Shown: positions 34,978 through 45,155 of the stretch, piece after piece
Position numbering within the stretch: the first letter of the stretch is position 1
Layout of the letters: every line of letters begins with the position of its first letter
Origin: an uncultured Acidobacteriota bacterium
GTDB lineage: Bacteria; Acidobacteriota; UBA6911; RPQK01; JAJDTT01
NCBI GenBank assembly: GCA_951812665.1
Contig: CATOST010000021.1
Location: forward strand, 124,001 to 188,000
Length of the DNA: 64,000 nt
Reading direction: 5' to 3'
Notes under the pieces: model-generated
The model's database searches: none
Told to the model about the DNA's origin: nothing
The model's input: the letters and a program-made list of their open reading frames with translations, nothing else
Program-made: the position numbers and the translations under genes

Positions 34978-36591
34978 ATGAAGACCGGAAGAGGATTTTC
35001 AAAACGGACTCGTCTGATCGCGTTGGGACATGCGGCTTCCATCCTGCTCCTGCCGACTCTCGTTGGATGTAGCGGAGCGTTCTTCGGCGGCCTGGAAATC
35101 ACCGCGTCCCAACGGGTGCACCCGGTGCTGATCCGGAATGAACACAATCCGTTGCTGCGACTGACTGTCGAAACACAGGGCGACGGCCACACCGCCGGAT
35201 TATTCCTCTTCAAACTCAGCGGTACGGACGATCTGAACGACATTGAGTCCCTGGAGTTGTTCTACTCGGGCGACCAGGAGGAATTCGGGGTTGAGAACAG
35301 GTTCGGCGATCCCGCTCGCCCGGCTGAGGAAGTCATCTTCACCGGAAATCAGGAACTGTCGCCAGGGAAGAATGTCTTCTGGCTCTCCGTCCGGTTGCGG
35401 GCAACCGCCGACTTGGGACACAAAACCGATGCCGTCTGCACTTCCGTGAACACCTCCGCAGGAGTGCTGACTCCCGTGGACACCACTCCCGGCGTCCGCA
35501 AACGGATCGGCGTGGCCCTGCGCAAACACCTGGACGACGGGGTCCACACCTACCGCATCCCGGCCCTGGCCACGACGCCCAAGGGCACCCTGCTGTGCGT
35601 CTACGACATGCGGTGGCGCAAGTCGCGAGACTTGCAGGAAGACATCGACATCGGGCTGATCCGCAGCATGGACGGCGGCCAGACCTGGGAGCCGCAGCGG
35701 GCGATCATGGACATGGAGGAATGGGGCGGATTGCCCCAGGAGGAGAACGGGGTCAGCGATCCCGGCATTCTCGTGGACCAGAACACCGGGGAGATCTTCG
35801 TCACCGCCGTCTGGATGTGGGGCAAACCGGGCAAGCACCAATGGCGCGAAGACGGCTCCGAGCCGGGATATGAAATCGGCAAGACCGCCCAGTTCCTGAT
35901 GGTCCGTTCCCGGGACGACGGCCTGACTTGGACCGAGCCGGAGAACCTCACGCGCAAATTCAAGAAATCGGAATGGTGGCTCTTCGCCCCGGCGCCGAAC
36001 CGGGGGATCACGCTTTCAAATGGCACCATCATCATGCCGACCCAGGGGCGTGACGAGACCGGATACCCCTTCGGCAACATCACCTACAGCCGCGACCATG
36101 GCGCCACCTGGACGGTGAGCAACCCGTCCTTCAGTGGAGGCAATGAGACCCTGGCGGTGGAGCTCGGCGACGGGTCGATCATGCTCAACATGCGCAACGA
36201 CAAGCCGGACCCGTACCGGGCTGTCTATGTGACCTGGGATCTGGGAATAACCTGGATACCGCATGAAACCAACCGCAAGGCGTTGATCGAACCGAATTGC
36301 AACGCCAGTCTTTTCCGATTCGATTACCAGGAAGAGGGCGAGTCGAAACACATTTTGCTGTTTGCCAATCCGAACGCCACCGACGGGCGGCATCACCACA
36401 CCATCAAGGTCAGCTTCGACGACGGCATGACCTGGCCCGAGGACTACCAGATTCTGCTGGACGAGGGTCGGGGGCGCGGCTACCCCGGCATCACCCGGGT
36501 CGACGACCGGCACGTGGGGATCGTCTACGAGGGGAGCCGGTCGGACCTGGTCTTCGAGAAGCTGTCGCTGGATGAACTGCTGAAGCGGTGA
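34978..36591 (+). CDS. Exo-alpha-sialidase-like lipoprotein (BNR repeats)
   Basis: 537 residues. The N-terminus has a lipoprotein signal with the lipobox LVGC (Cys31). Residues of about 40-175 resemble the sialidase N-terminal domain. The catalytic propeller starts with the RIP motif at residues 193-195 (TYRIPALATTPKGTLL) and carries four Asp boxes: SMDGGQTW, SRDDGLTW, SRDHGATW and SFDDGMTW. Arg residues and a C-terminal YEGS consistent with the arginine triad and Tyr/Glu pair are present. It should release terminal sialic acid or a related sugar from glycans at the cell surface. No sialic acid catabolic genes (NanA/NanK) lie nearby, so the released sugar may be used by others or by enzymes encoded elsewhere. 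Confidence 0.87.
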   Translation: MKTGRGFSKRTRLIALGHAASILLLPTLVGCSGAFFGGLEITASQRVHPVLIRNEHNPLLRLTVETQGDGHTAGLFLFKLSGTDDLNDIESLELFYSGDQEEFGVENRFGDPARPAEEVIFTGNQELSPGKNVFWLSVRLRATADLGHKTDAVCTSVNTSAGVLTPVDTTPGVRKRIGVALRKHLDDGVHTYRIPALATTPKGTLLCVYDMRWRKSRDLQEDIDIGLIRSMDGGQTWEPQRAIMDMEEWGGLPQEENGVSDPGILVDQNTGEIFVTAVWMWGKPGKHQWREDGSEPGYEIGKTAQFLMVRSRDDGLTWTEPENLTRKFKKSEWWLFAPAPNRGITLSNGTIIMPTQGRDETGYPFGNITYSRDHGATWTVSNPSFSGGNETLAVELGDGSIMLNMRNDKPDPYRAVYVTWDLGITWIPHETNRKALIEPNCNASLFRFDYQEEGESKHILLFANPNATDGRHHHTIKVSFDDGMTWPEDYQILLDEGRGRGYPGITRVDDRHVGIVYEGSRSDLVFEKLSLDELLKR

Positions 36592-36621
36592 ACGGAGTTC
36601 CGCCGATCCCGGGACCGGCCC

Positions 36622-37851
36622 CTATCGGATGGGTTGGAGCTGCCCATAGGTCAGAGAACGCCACACCCATTCCGCAGGCCCGTAGCGAAACCGTTTGGTC
36701 CACCAGGAAGAGGCAATGAGCTGAACGATCCAGACCGCCACGACGATGGCCACCTGCCCCGTTCTCTCGACGCTCCCGAAGAGTCCCAGACCGTGGCCAT
36801 AAAACAGCGTCGTGCAGAGGACGGTCTGGAGCAGGTAGTTGCTCAACGCCGTGCGTCCGACCGCCGATATGGCTTGCAAGAGACGTCCTCCCAGCCGTGA
36901 TCTGCAAATCAGCATCACCAGGCTGAGGTATCCCAAGCTCACCAGAATGCTTCCCCAATAGTTGTACTGACTGCCGATGAATTGGCAGTCCAGCGACCAG
37001 TTCCTGGCAAAATTGCGAACCAGGCCGTAGCTCGCCAGGGTCCACCCCAGGGTCAGACCCGCGGTGGCCAGACCGAAGTAGAAACGACTCGAGCGGGCAG
37101 CCGTCAGGACACCCCATTTGAAAAGTGCCATCCCGACCAGCATCAGTCCCCCGATTCGCCAGAGCCCCCACATCAGAAACACTTTGGTATGGATTGCGAG
37201 TGCCGCGTCGACTCGTTTCTCCATCTGTTTCAACCACCCCGACCGGTAAACCGTCACTTCCTCTTGCACCAGTTCCGCGGACGGCTTCCAGTTGTTCATC
37301 ATTTCGGCTATGTCGTCGGGCGGGATATACCCCAACGACAGACCGATGAACAGAAAAATGATGGATCCGATCAGCACGCTCCCCAGGCCCAATTTCAACA
37401 GCGTCTTGGGAGACAATTTGCGAAATGGGAAGACCACCAACGCGCAGAGTGCATAGGAGACCAGCACGTCGCCAGCCCACAGCAGATAAGCGTGCAGGAG
37501 CCCGAACACCAACAGAATGAACGTCCTCCGATAGTGAACAACCGCGGCGCTCGCCCCGCGGGATTCCGCCCGTGAGGTCATCAACACAATGCCGGCGCCA
37601 AAGAGAATCGCGAACAGTGTCATGAACTTCTGATCGGCCAATGCATGACTCAAAATGTAGACCCAGCCATTACTGCTGCTCAGGTCCCCAAATGCCATGG
37701 GGTTGAAGTAGGCGGCTCCGACCATCGAGAAAAACTGAATGTTCATGATCAGAATGCCCAGCAGGGCGAACCCGCGCAGCAGATCCAGCGAGCGGATCCT
37801 TTCTCGAATCTGAGTCGGCCTCAGGGACTCTTGCGCACCATCGATCATCAT
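36622..37851 (-). CDS. DUF418 family membrane protein (YeiB-like)
   Basis: A 409-residue polytopic membrane protein. It starts with the family signature RIRSLDLLRGFALLGILIMNI and ends with the DUF418 region (GRTALSNYLLQTVLCTTLFYGHGLGLFG, GPAEWVWRSLTYG). Ten or so hydrophobic segments are visible. The function of the family is unknown; relatives include acyltransferase-like membrane proteins. It is convergent with the sialidase gene and divergent from the DUF1579 gene. Confidence 0.9.
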   Translation of the reverse strand: MMIDGAQESLRPTQIRERIRSLDLLRGFALLGILIMNIQFFSMVGAAYFNPMAFGDLSSSNGWVYILSHALADQKFMTLFAILFGAGIVLMTSRAESRGASAAVVHYRRTFILLVFGLLHAYLLWAGDVLVSYALCALVVFPFRKLSPKTLLKLGLGSVLIGSIIFLFIGLSLGYIPPDDIAEMMNNWKPSAELVQEEVTVYRSGWLKQMEKRVDAALAIHTKVFLMWGLWRIGGLMLVGMALFKWGVLTAARSSRFYFGLATAGLTLGWTLASYGLVRNFARNWSLDCQFIGSQYNYWGSILVSLGYLSLVMLICRSRLGGRLLQAISAVGRTALSNYLLQTVLCTTLFYGHGLGLFGSVERTGQVAIVVAVWIVQLIASSWWTKRFRYGPAEWVWRSLTYGQLQPIR

Positions 37852-37954
37852 GTATCCGCTCCAGGCAGCACGTATTGTGCTTCAATCGAGTGTCGCCTAT
37901 CCTCACCCTGCCCGCTACCGGAACCCAGACGTTTTTTCTTCTTCAGGAGGTTGT

Positions 37955-38476
37955 ATGAGCAGCGATGCTGACCACTCTCCCATCGACTTTGCCGCCCTGG
38001 CCAATCCGACTGAGGAGCACGCTCGGTTGGAGGCTTTTGTCGGCACGTTTGCGGCGGAGGTCAAAATCCGGATGGGTCCGGGCGAACCCAACGTCACCAC
38101 CGGCGTCATGACGAACAGCATGGACTTGGGGGGTCGGTTTCTACGACAAAGCTACCAGGGCGATGCCGTCGAAGGTCCCTTTCCCAGTTTTGCCGGGCGT
38201 GGCTATTGGGGTTACAACAAGACCGACCAGCGGTGGGAGGGATTCTGGATCGACACCGCCTCGACCGTCATGCAGATCGAGCACGGCCAAGTCGACGAAT
38301 CCGGAACGGTCTGGACCATGACCGGAGAGATGACCGATCCGGTCAGCGGACAGTCCATGGCCAAGAGTTCCGTCATCACCTGGATCGACCCGGACCACCA
38401 TTCGATGGAAATGTACTTCCAAACCCCGGAGGGGCAAACCAAGGGGATGGAGATTCAATACTGGCGAAAGGCCTGA
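37955..38476 (+). CDS. DUF1579 family protein
   Basis: 173 residues from ATG 37955, which has AGGAGG 4 bases upstream; the open frame extends to 37850 but those codons overlap the divergent gene's start. The sequence has the DUF1579 pattern: HARLEAFVGTFAAEVKIRMGPG, MDLGGRFLRQSYQGD, GRGYWGYNKTDQRWEGFWID and WTMTGEMTDPVSGQ. It is a calycin-like small beta-barrel family of unknown function. No signal peptide is seen. Confidence 0.85.
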   Translation: MSSDADHSPIDFAALANPTEEHARLEAFVGTFAAEVKIRMGPGEPNVTTGVMTNSMDLGGRFLRQSYQGDAVEGPFPSFAGRGYWGYNKTDQRWEGFWIDTASTVMQIEHGQVDESGTVWTMTGEMTDPVSGQSMAKSSVITWIDPDHHSMEMYFQTPEGQTKGMEIQYWRKA

Positions 38477-38532
38477 AACCCACTTCTGTAGGCGCGACGT
38501 GTCGCACCCGAGCCGGGAGGCTGATTCGGGCT

Positions 38533-39426
38533 TTATTCCAATCTGGAAATCCGGATGCTGCCGTTAACGGTGGAAAGTGTCATGGGCGGACCGCCTTCGC
38601 CGAGTTTACCTTCCAATTTCTTCCCGATTTTTCCCTGAACCATGAGCGGAAAATCGGATGCGATGGATCCGTTGGCAGTCCTACCGACCACATTGGCGTG
38701 GGTCTGGGCCGGCAAAGTCAGACGAACCGAGCCGTTTGTGGTTTTCAACGCCACCTCACCGTCCGGTGGGGTGGAAAAACTGGCTCGGACACTTCCGTTG
38801 ATCGTCTTGGCCCGAAGACGGCCTCGGATATTCTGAGTACGAATCGAGCCGTTCTTGGTCTGAGCTTCAAGAACACCAATGGCGCCATCGATCTCGACGG
38901 CACCGTTCACGGTCTCAGCCTCCAAGGAACCCTTACTTCCCTGAACCTGAATCTTTCCATTAGCGGAGGAATAGCGCTGCTTTCCTTCAAGGCCGGAGGC
39001 GAAAACACGCCCATTGGTCGAGGTCGCCTCCACGTTCATCCTGCGGGGAAGCTTGATTTCATACTGGACAGATGCGGAACGGCCCCACCGAAGCCAGTGA
39101 TTGGGCAAAGCAGTACGGATCGTCAAGGTCTCTCCCTCGTGAATCAGTTCGACTTTGATTTCTTTCAGGATCTCCTCGGCTTTATCCACCCCCCACCCGT
39201 TCACCTTCTTGGTCGCCTTCACCTGAATTTCAGCCCTGTCCCAGGCCTGTAGGTGAATGCGCCCGTTTCTGTTTTCGAGTGAGACGATTTGGATCGCGGA
39301 TGCCGGGTAGGTTTGCTCAGAAACCTCGGTCCGCTCGAAATCCATTTCTCCCCAACACGCAGCCGCTGGCAGCAGAAGGAGAAGACCAAGCGTAACGCCC
39401 GGACGAGAGTGATTAATTGAGATCAT
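38533..39426 (-). CDS. DUF4097 family beta-strand repeat protein, exported
   Basis: A 297-residue protein with a signal peptide (GVTLGLLLLLPAAACWG) and a long right-handed beta-helix-like repeat built on NG turns (ENRNGRIHL, TSTNGRVFA, SANGKIQV, TVNGAVEI, TKNGSIRT, TINGSVRA, TTNGSVRL, TANGSIAS, TVNGSIRI). DUF4097 proteins are often cotranscribed with anti-sigma factors; none lies here. The 228 bases up to 39654 contain no gene I can support. Confidence 0.87.
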   Translation of the reverse strand: MISINHSRPGVTLGLLLLLPAAACWGEMDFERTEVSEQTYPASAIQIVSLENRNGRIHLQAWDRAEIQVKATKKVNGWGVDKAEEILKEIKVELIHEGETLTIRTALPNHWLRWGRSASVQYEIKLPRRMNVEATSTNGRVFASGLEGKQRYSSANGKIQVQGSKGSLEAETVNGAVEIDGAIGVLEAQTKNGSIRTQNIRGRLRAKTINGSVRASFSTPPDGEVALKTTNGSVRLTLPAQTHANVVGRTANGSIASDFPLMVQGKIGKKLEGKLGEGGPPMTLSTVNGSIRISRLE

Positions 39427-39654
39427 GTTCGTTGCTTCCAGCGAAGATTACGATACGCGGCAAATGCAGTTCTCCAACCGGGAGAGCTCAATGGCTGAGC
39501 CAAATAACAAGTACCACCATGGCAAAGACCCCAAGTGGAACTTGTATGTTTTGCAACCACATCCACATTCCTGCCTTCTTTCGGATCTACTCCTATTGAC
39601 GTTCGAACGTGGGCAATCGTTAACTGTCGTCGTAGTCGTAGCCCGAATCCTATC

Positions 39655-41337
39655 CTATGGTTCCTTGATCTCGAGGAACTGATTCGCACCAACTGATCGC
39701 AGCGTCTGCACGATTCCGCTGGGCCAGGTGATTCTGACTTCCTTGATGGATGTATGGCCCGCCAGACCGAAGTGGCATCGGACGTCGTTGGAGGAGAGAT
39801 AGCTGGAAGCCCGGGTCACCCGGGCGAACTGGCGGTCTCCAGAGTCCAGCGTGATCCGGATCTCGGCGCCGATCCCATCGGAATTCGAATGCTTCCCCTT
39901 CAGCCGGAAGCTGATCCAATTGGCCCCGGTGGTTTCGTTCCGGAAAATCTGCACCCGGCGGTCCATGTTGACGATCACCAGGTCCAGGTCGCCGTCGTTG
40001 TCCAGATCGCCGAAGGCGGCTCCCCGGCCGGCATGGGAGTTTCCATAGGGGTGGCCGCTTTCGGGTGAGACATCTTCGAAGCCATCGGCCCGGTTCCGGA
40101 GCAGCAGGGGCGGCTGGAGATAGCTCAGGATCGAGTTGGTGGACTCGATGGTGTCCATGACGTGCCCTTGAGCTACGAAGACGTCCTTCCGGCCGTCGTT
40201 GTCCGCGTCGAAGAAGAAGGTTCCCCAGCCCGAGTAGAGCCGGGTGGCTGCGGCCACGCCCGAGCGCTTCGAAACGTAGTCGAAGGCCCGTCCGGAGAGA
40301 TTGCGGAAAAGGGCGTAGGTCTCCAGCGAGAGGGTCGTGATGAGCACGTCGGGCCAGCCGTCCTGGTCGTAGTCGGCGAAGTCGACGCCCATCCCGGCGA
40401 AGGTGTTCCCGTCTTCGTCGAAAGCCAGCCCCTTGAGCAGAGCCTCCTCCCGAAAGGAGCCGTTCCCTTGATTCAGGAAAAGGGATTGCGGCACCCCGTC
40501 ATTGGCCACGATGACGTCCGGCCGCCCGTCCCGGTCGAAATCGTTGAAGGCAACGCCCAGGCCCTTGCTGGGGTGGGCACCGACACCACTGCCGTCCGTC
40601 GCATCGGTGAAGGTCCCGTCCCCGTCGTTCCGATAGAGCAGGTTGGAAATGGCGCGGAAGTGTTTCGGGTCGCAGTAGGCGCGCAGTTCGGAACGGCCGC
40701 AGAAGACGTCGTCGAAATCCCACTGCAGATAGCGGCAGACGAACAGATCCAGATCACCATCACGATCGTAGTCGAAGAATCCGGCGCTGCTGGACCAGCC
40801 GCCGCCACTGACGCCGGCGGTCGCGGTCACGTCCCGGAAGGTCCTGTCGCCCTGATTGCGAAAGAGCTGATTCGAGGGGTAGTTGGTGACGTAGAGATCG
40901 GGCCGCTCGTCGTTGTCGTAGTCTCCGACCGCCACACCCATGGCATAGCCGCGCCCCCCCACCCCGGCCTCATCGGTGGTATCGCTGAAAGTCCCGTTTC
41001 CGTTGTTTCTGTAGAGTCGATTCCAGTATTCGGGCGAGGACTTTTCCGGGATCGATCCCGGGACCATGCCGGGGGTCAGCTTGGCCCCGTTCAGCAGGTA
41101 GACGTCCAGGAACCCGTCCCCGTCGTAATCCAGCAGTGCGACCCCCGAACCCATGGTCTCCAGCAGGAACTTCTTGGGGGTGGCGGATGAGCGGTGGACA
41201 AACGGGACCCCGGCAGCTTCCGAAACATCGGTGAATACCGGCCAGTTGGGAGAGGGACCCTCTTCAGCGATAAGAGAAATTCCGCCGCTGGTGAACAGGA
41301 GGAGTAGCGTGAGTATCCAGATGCCGAGAAGAAACAT
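39655..41337 (-). CDS. CRTAC1 family protein (FG-GAP plus ASPIC/UnbV), exported
   Basis: 560 residues from ATG 41337, chosen because the signal peptide (MFLLGIWILTLLLLFTSGG) starts there; the upstream open frame is low in structure. FTDVSEAAGVPFVH and MGSGVALLDYDGDGFLDVYL open the domain, followed by FG-GAP repeats and the Cys-rich insert (FCGRSELRAYCDPKHF). The ASPIC/UnbV end is complete (KGKHSNSDGIGAEI, VRCHFGLAG, RITWPSGIVQ). It is divergently arranged with the TPR gene at 41468, with 130 bases in which both promoters must lie. Confidence 0.88.
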   Translation of the reverse strand: MFLLGIWILTLLLLFTSGGISLIAEEGPSPNWPVFTDVSEAAGVPFVHRSSATPKKFLLETMGSGVALLDYDGDGFLDVYLLNGAKLTPGMVPGSIPEKSSPEYWNRLYRNNGNGTFSDTTDEAGVGGRGYAMGVAVGDYDNDERPDLYVTNYPSNQLFRNQGDRTFRDVTATAGVSGGGWSSSAGFFDYDRDGDLDLFVCRYLQWDFDDVFCGRSELRAYCDPKHFRAISNLLYRNDGDGTFTDATDGSGVGAHPSKGLGVAFNDFDRDGRPDVIVANDGVPQSLFLNQGNGSFREEALLKGLAFDEDGNTFAGMGVDFADYDQDGWPDVLITTLSLETYALFRNLSGRAFDYVSKRSGVAAATRLYSGWGTFFFDADNDGRKDVFVAQGHVMDTIESTNSILSYLQPPLLLRNRADGFEDVSPESGHPYGNSHAGRGAAFGDLDNDGDLDLVIVNMDRRVQIFRNETTGANWISFRLKGKHSNSDGIGAEIRITLDSGDRQFARVTRASSYLSSNDVRCHFGLAGHTSIKEVRITWPSGIVQTLRSVGANQFLEIKEP

Positions 41338-41467
41338 GAGATGTCCGCTCACGCCGGTCTGTGACCGGCCGCGACCGTTGCAATAATAACCGGACCTGGA
41401 TTTCCCGGCGTCCAGTGGGATGGCCCGCGTCCCCGTAGTAGACTGGCCCGGTTCGCCACGGTAACGG

Positions 41468-43288
41468 ATGTCAAGCCTTTCGGTTCGTCGAGCCCCATCC
41501 CTTCTGATTCTGGCTGGACTCCTGTTCTGGCCGGGGCAGCACGCCTTTCCTTCCCCGTCGCCTCCGAGTGACCGCCTGGGCGAGGCCCGGACGGCCCTCG
41601 CACGGGGCGACCTGTCCCAGGCTCGATCGATTCTGGAGCGCCTGCTGGAACAGGAGCCGGAGAACGGCGGCGCGCTCATTCTCCTGGGACGGACCCTGGT
41701 CGAGTCCAACCGGCCCGGCGAAGCAATCGGTCCATTGGAAAGCGCTCTGCAACGGACTCCCGACTCCGGTGAAGCCCTCTTGTGGATGTGGCGAGCCAAG
41801 CGGAAGACCGGACCTCCGGAGGAGTCGGACCCCTATTTCTTCAGGGCCCTGAAGGTGGAGGGCACGGACCCCGTCTTATATGAACTGGCGGAAGAAGCGT
41901 ACGGAAGAGGTCTCTACCAGGAAGCGATCCAGGCTCTCCGCCGGATTCAGGAACCGAATCGGCTGGACCAGCCGCACGCCACGTTGCTGGCAGCATGCCA
42001 CCATGCGAGAGGCGACGTCCAAGGCGCCTTGGACATCCTGGGTGAAGCCGTGGCGAGAGACTCCAACGGTCAGACCCATTTCTCCCTCGGGCACTACTTG
42101 TTCAAGGCGGGACGGTTCGCCGCGGCCGAGAAACATCTGCGCCGAAGTCTTGACCTGGCTCCCGATTCCACCACCGCCAGGTTCTTTCTGGCCAAGATCA
42201 GCGAGAGCGACGGATTTTCAGGGAGGGCGGAAGAACTCTATCGCGAGATCGTTGACCTGCGCCCCAACCATGCCAAAGCACTTGCGGCGCTGGGCCGCCT
42301 GGCTCTGAAGAACGGCCGGTTGCAGCAGGCGGAAGAACTTCTCAAACGCAGCATTCGCCTGGACCCGGATTACCGCCAATCCCGCTACACGCTGGGGCTC
42401 TTGTACAGCCAGACCGGAGAGACCGAGAAGGCCCGAGAAGAACTGGCAAGGGCGGAGGAACTTCGCCATGCCGAGGCGGCACCCGCGGAAGGCCTGCTGA
42501 TTCGAGACACCGGCACCGACGAGGTTCGGCGGCTGGACCCCGAAAGTCCCGTCTTCCAGACGTTTCGACGAGGTGTCGAAGCCCACAAGCAGGGGGACCA
42601 CGCCCAGGCGGAGGCCGCCTATCTCGAGGTCGTGCGGGAGGCGCCGGGTTTCGCGGAAGCACAGATGAATCTGGGCCTGCTCCTGCATGATCTGAATCGA
42701 TGGGACGCGGCGATCGACCGGCTTCGGACCGCAATCCGTCTGGACCCCAGACAGCCCGCGGCTCACTATTTTCTGGGATTGGACCTCTATCTCACCTCCC
42801 AATTCGAAGGCGCTTTGTCCTCGTTGCGAAAGACGCGGGAACTGGCGCCCGGCACGCCTCAGTTGAGCTACTGGCTCGGACTCACTTTGCTGGCCTTGGA
42901 CCGATATCAGGAGTCTGCGAAGGAGCTCGAGAGCCATCTGCTCCAGGCCCCGGCAGACACCCCGGATGCGAACCGGGCTCTCCTGCGCGCGTATGTCCAG
43001 CTCTCCGACCATGATGCGGTCTGGCGCCGGGCGAAGCTGTTGGCGGGAACGGGAGCTGGAGCGGACTCACGGGCGCACCAGATCGCCGCCCGGGCCTATC
43101 TGGACGCGGGCCGGCGGGAGGATGCCGTGACCCACTTGAAGGAAGTGGTGCGGCTCGAGCAATCATCGCCGACAGCGATGCAAGCCCTCGCCGCTCTGGT
43201 CGACGCGTACCGTCAACTGAGCATGGCCCGGGAGGCCGAATCCGCGCAGGAGGCTCTGACCGCAATGCGAAAGAGAAGAACCAAGTAA
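41468..43288 (+). CDS. Exported tetratricopeptide repeat protein
   Basis: 606 residues with a signal peptide (SLLILAGLLFWPGQHAFP) and TPR units through most of the length (GDLSQARSILERLLEQEPE, PGEAIGPLESALQRTPD, HAQAEAAYLEVVREAPG, WDAAIDRLRTAIRLDPR). It faces the CRTAC1 gene across a short divergent promoter region and is followed after 9 bases by the MFS transporter gene. No catalytic domain is seen. It is the same type of protein as those at 22074-23990 and 53467-55233. Confidence 0.87.
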   Translation: MSSLSVRRAPSLLILAGLLFWPGQHAFPSPSPPSDRLGEARTALARGDLSQARSILERLLEQEPENGGALILLGRTLVESNRPGEAIGPLESALQRTPDSGEALLWMWRAKRKTGPPEESDPYFFRALKVEGTDPVLYELAEEAYGRGLYQEAIQALRRIQEPNRLDQPHATLLAACHHARGDVQGALDILGEAVARDSNGQTHFSLGHYLFKAGRFAAAEKHLRRSLDLAPDSTTARFFLAKISESDGFSGRAEELYREIVDLRPNHAKALAALGRLALKNGRLQQAEELLKRSIRLDPDYRQSRYTLGLLYSQTGETEKAREELARAEELRHAEAAPAEGLLIRDTGTDEVRRLDPESPVFQTFRRGVEAHKQGDHAQAEAAYLEVVREAPGFAEAQMNLGLLLHDLNRWDAAIDRLRTAIRLDPRQPAAHYFLGLDLYLTSQFEGALSSLRKTRELAPGTPQLSYWLGLTLLALDRYQESAKELESHLLQAPADTPDANRALLRAYVQLSDHDAVWRRAKLLAGTGAGADSRAHQIAARAYLDAGRREDAVTHLKEVVRLEQSSPTAMQALAALVDAYRQLSMAREAESAQEALTAMRKRRTK

Positions 43289-43297
43289 GGACACCTC

Positions 43298-44635
43298 ATG
43301 CAACTGAGAGACGGAAATCACGCGTTTCACGGACCTCCCGGAACACCCGTTCGGCGGCGGGTCCCGGTCCGCTGGTGGATCGTGGGGATGCTGTTCGTGG
43401 GCAGCGTGGTGAACTACCTGGACCGGATCACCCTGTCCATCGTGGCTCCCTTGATCCGGGACGAATTCGGACTGAGCGCCAGCGACTATGCGCTCGTGGT
43501 GAACGTCTTTCTGGTCGCGTACACGTTCTCCTACGGTTTTGGCGGCAAATTGGCCGACTTCCTCGGGACACGGGCCAGCTACTACGTGACCGTCACCTGG
43601 TGGTCCATCGCCGCCTGTCTCCACACCCTGACTCAGGGGCTCTATTCCCTCTGCGCCTACCGATTTCTGTTGGGCCTGGGCGAAGCGGGATTCTTCCCCA
43701 CCGGGGTCAAGGCCATTTCGGAGTGGTTTCACCCCCGCGACCGCGGCAAGCCCATCAGCATCATGCTGCTGGGGCTGGGGATCGGTGCGCTACTGGGTCC
43801 GCCGGTGGTCAGTTGGCTCACCCTGAATGTCGGTTGGCGCGCCATGTTCCTGATCACGGGACTGCTGGGATTTCTGCTGTTGCTGCCCTGGACCTTCATC
43901 TATCGAAAACCGGAAGAGCATCCACGGCTGTCGGAAGAGGAGCAGGAATACCTCCAAGAATCGGCCAAGGCGGTCCAAGACGACACCGGTCAAAGGATGA
44001 AGGTCCGGGATTTCCTGCGTTATCGCGGGGTCTGGACGCTGCTGGGAGCGCGCTCCCTGGCCGACGGCACCTGGTACTTCTACCTATTCTGGATGCCCGA
44101 GTACCTGATGCGGGAGCGCGGCTTCAGCATGGAGATGATCGGCGGGCTACTCTGGATTCCATTCCTGGCCAGCGACCTGGGCCTGCTCCTGGGCGGATGG
44201 CTGTCCACTTTTCTTATCCGGCGCAACCTGGGAATCCCGAAAACCCGGAAGGTCTGCATGTTGGGAGGCACGCTGCTGGTCCCGCTGGGAATCCTGATCA
44301 ACAGCGTCTCGAATCCTTACGTGATCATTCTGCTGATGTGCGTCGTCTTCTGCGCCTTTGCGATCTGGTCCGTCAACGTCCAGACCGTGGCGACCGATAT
44401 GACGGAAGCCCATTCGGTGGGCACCCTGTTCGGCATGGCGGGCTGCGCCGGCACCATCGGCGCCGTCATCGTCCAGAGCTTGATCGGCCGGTTCATCGAC
44501 CTCGAGCTCTACAGCCTCGTGTTCTGGCTGATCGGGACCCTTCCGCTCGCCGCCGCACTGCTCATGCTGACGGTGCCGATTCGGAAGCTGAAGCATCCGG
44601 GTGGGAATGCTTCCGGTGCAAAGGCCGCCGGGTAG
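43298..44635 (+). CDS. MFS transporter, anion:cation symporter (ACS) type
   Basis: A 445-residue transporter with 12 predicted membrane helices in two groups of six. The first helix region contains VVNYLDRITLSIVAPLIRDEFGLS, typical of the ACS group that takes up hexuronates, glucarate or similar sugar acids with protons. GGKLADFLGTR is the loop 2-3 motif and FLLGLGEAGFFPTGVKAISEWF matches ACS helix 4. Its start is 9 bases after the TPR gene stop with AGGA upstream, so both are likely in one transcript. A sugar acid would fit the oxidoreductases elsewhere in the window, but this is inference. Confidence 0.88.
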   Translation: MQLRDGNHAFHGPPGTPVRRRVPVRWWIVGMLFVGSVVNYLDRITLSIVAPLIRDEFGLSASDYALVVNVFLVAYTFSYGFGGKLADFLGTRASYYVTVTWWSIAACLHTLTQGLYSLCAYRFLLGLGEAGFFPTGVKAISEWFHPRDRGKPISIMLLGLGIGALLGPPVVSWLTLNVGWRAMFLITGLLGFLLLLPWTFIYRKPEEHPRLSEEEQEYLQESAKAVQDDTGQRMKVRDFLRYRGVWTLLGARSLADGTWYFYLFWMPEYLMRERGFSMEMIGGLLWIPFLASDLGLLLGGWLSTFLIRRNLGIPKTRKVCMLGGTLLVPLGILINSVSNPYVIILLMCVVFCAFAIWSVNVQTVATDMTEAHSVGTLFGMAGCAGTIGAVIVQSLIGRFIDLELYSLVFWLIGTLPLAAALLMLTVPIRKLKHPGGNASGAKAAG

Positions 44636-45155
44636 ATGGCCTGAAGACAGTCAGGTGAGTCGAGCTTGTGCGCATGAGGGGATGATAATCCCCGATTCCG
44701 GAAGTATTCGCTCGACGCGGCGGAAACCAAACTTCCCACACGTTCCAAAATCGACGATTTCAAGAGGAACAAGGGGGAGTACAGAGGACGCCCCCCCTGA
44801 CTACTCCGTCACCGGAGAGAGCACCCATGGCACTCTTGTCATCAGGAGGGGACCTTTGGGTTGATGCTAACTCGCCACGGTCTGCGAGTCCAAACACACA
44901 AGTAGGTTGGCCGTAGGATTGTCCCGTGGCTTCTTCCTCACGGACAGAATCTGCTAGGTCACGAACGTGACTGTCCCCCTCTCAGCGCTGCTATTTACGG
45001 CGACCCACCACCGGGAGTGTGAGAACCTCTGCAGGGCCACGTAGTGTAGAAACCCTGAGATAAGTGTTCCGCAAACCCAACTGGTAGCGTCGACCTCCGG
45101 AGGCCACACCGACAATGGGTCGCCTCGGCGTCTGAGTTCGTCTGAGTTTCGGTCC
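44636..45155. other. Intergenic region without a supported gene
   Basis: About 520 bases between the MFS gene and the XRE/ImmA gene. Only short open frames without recognisable sequence or ribosome sites occur. I see no tRNA, riboswitch or transposon end. The base composition is slightly less GC-rich than around it. Confidence 0.5.

Noticed and set aside
44636..45155. Small RNA or short gene in the gap
   Set aside because: No tRNA-like fold, terminator or ribosome site with a plausible frame could be supported by eye.
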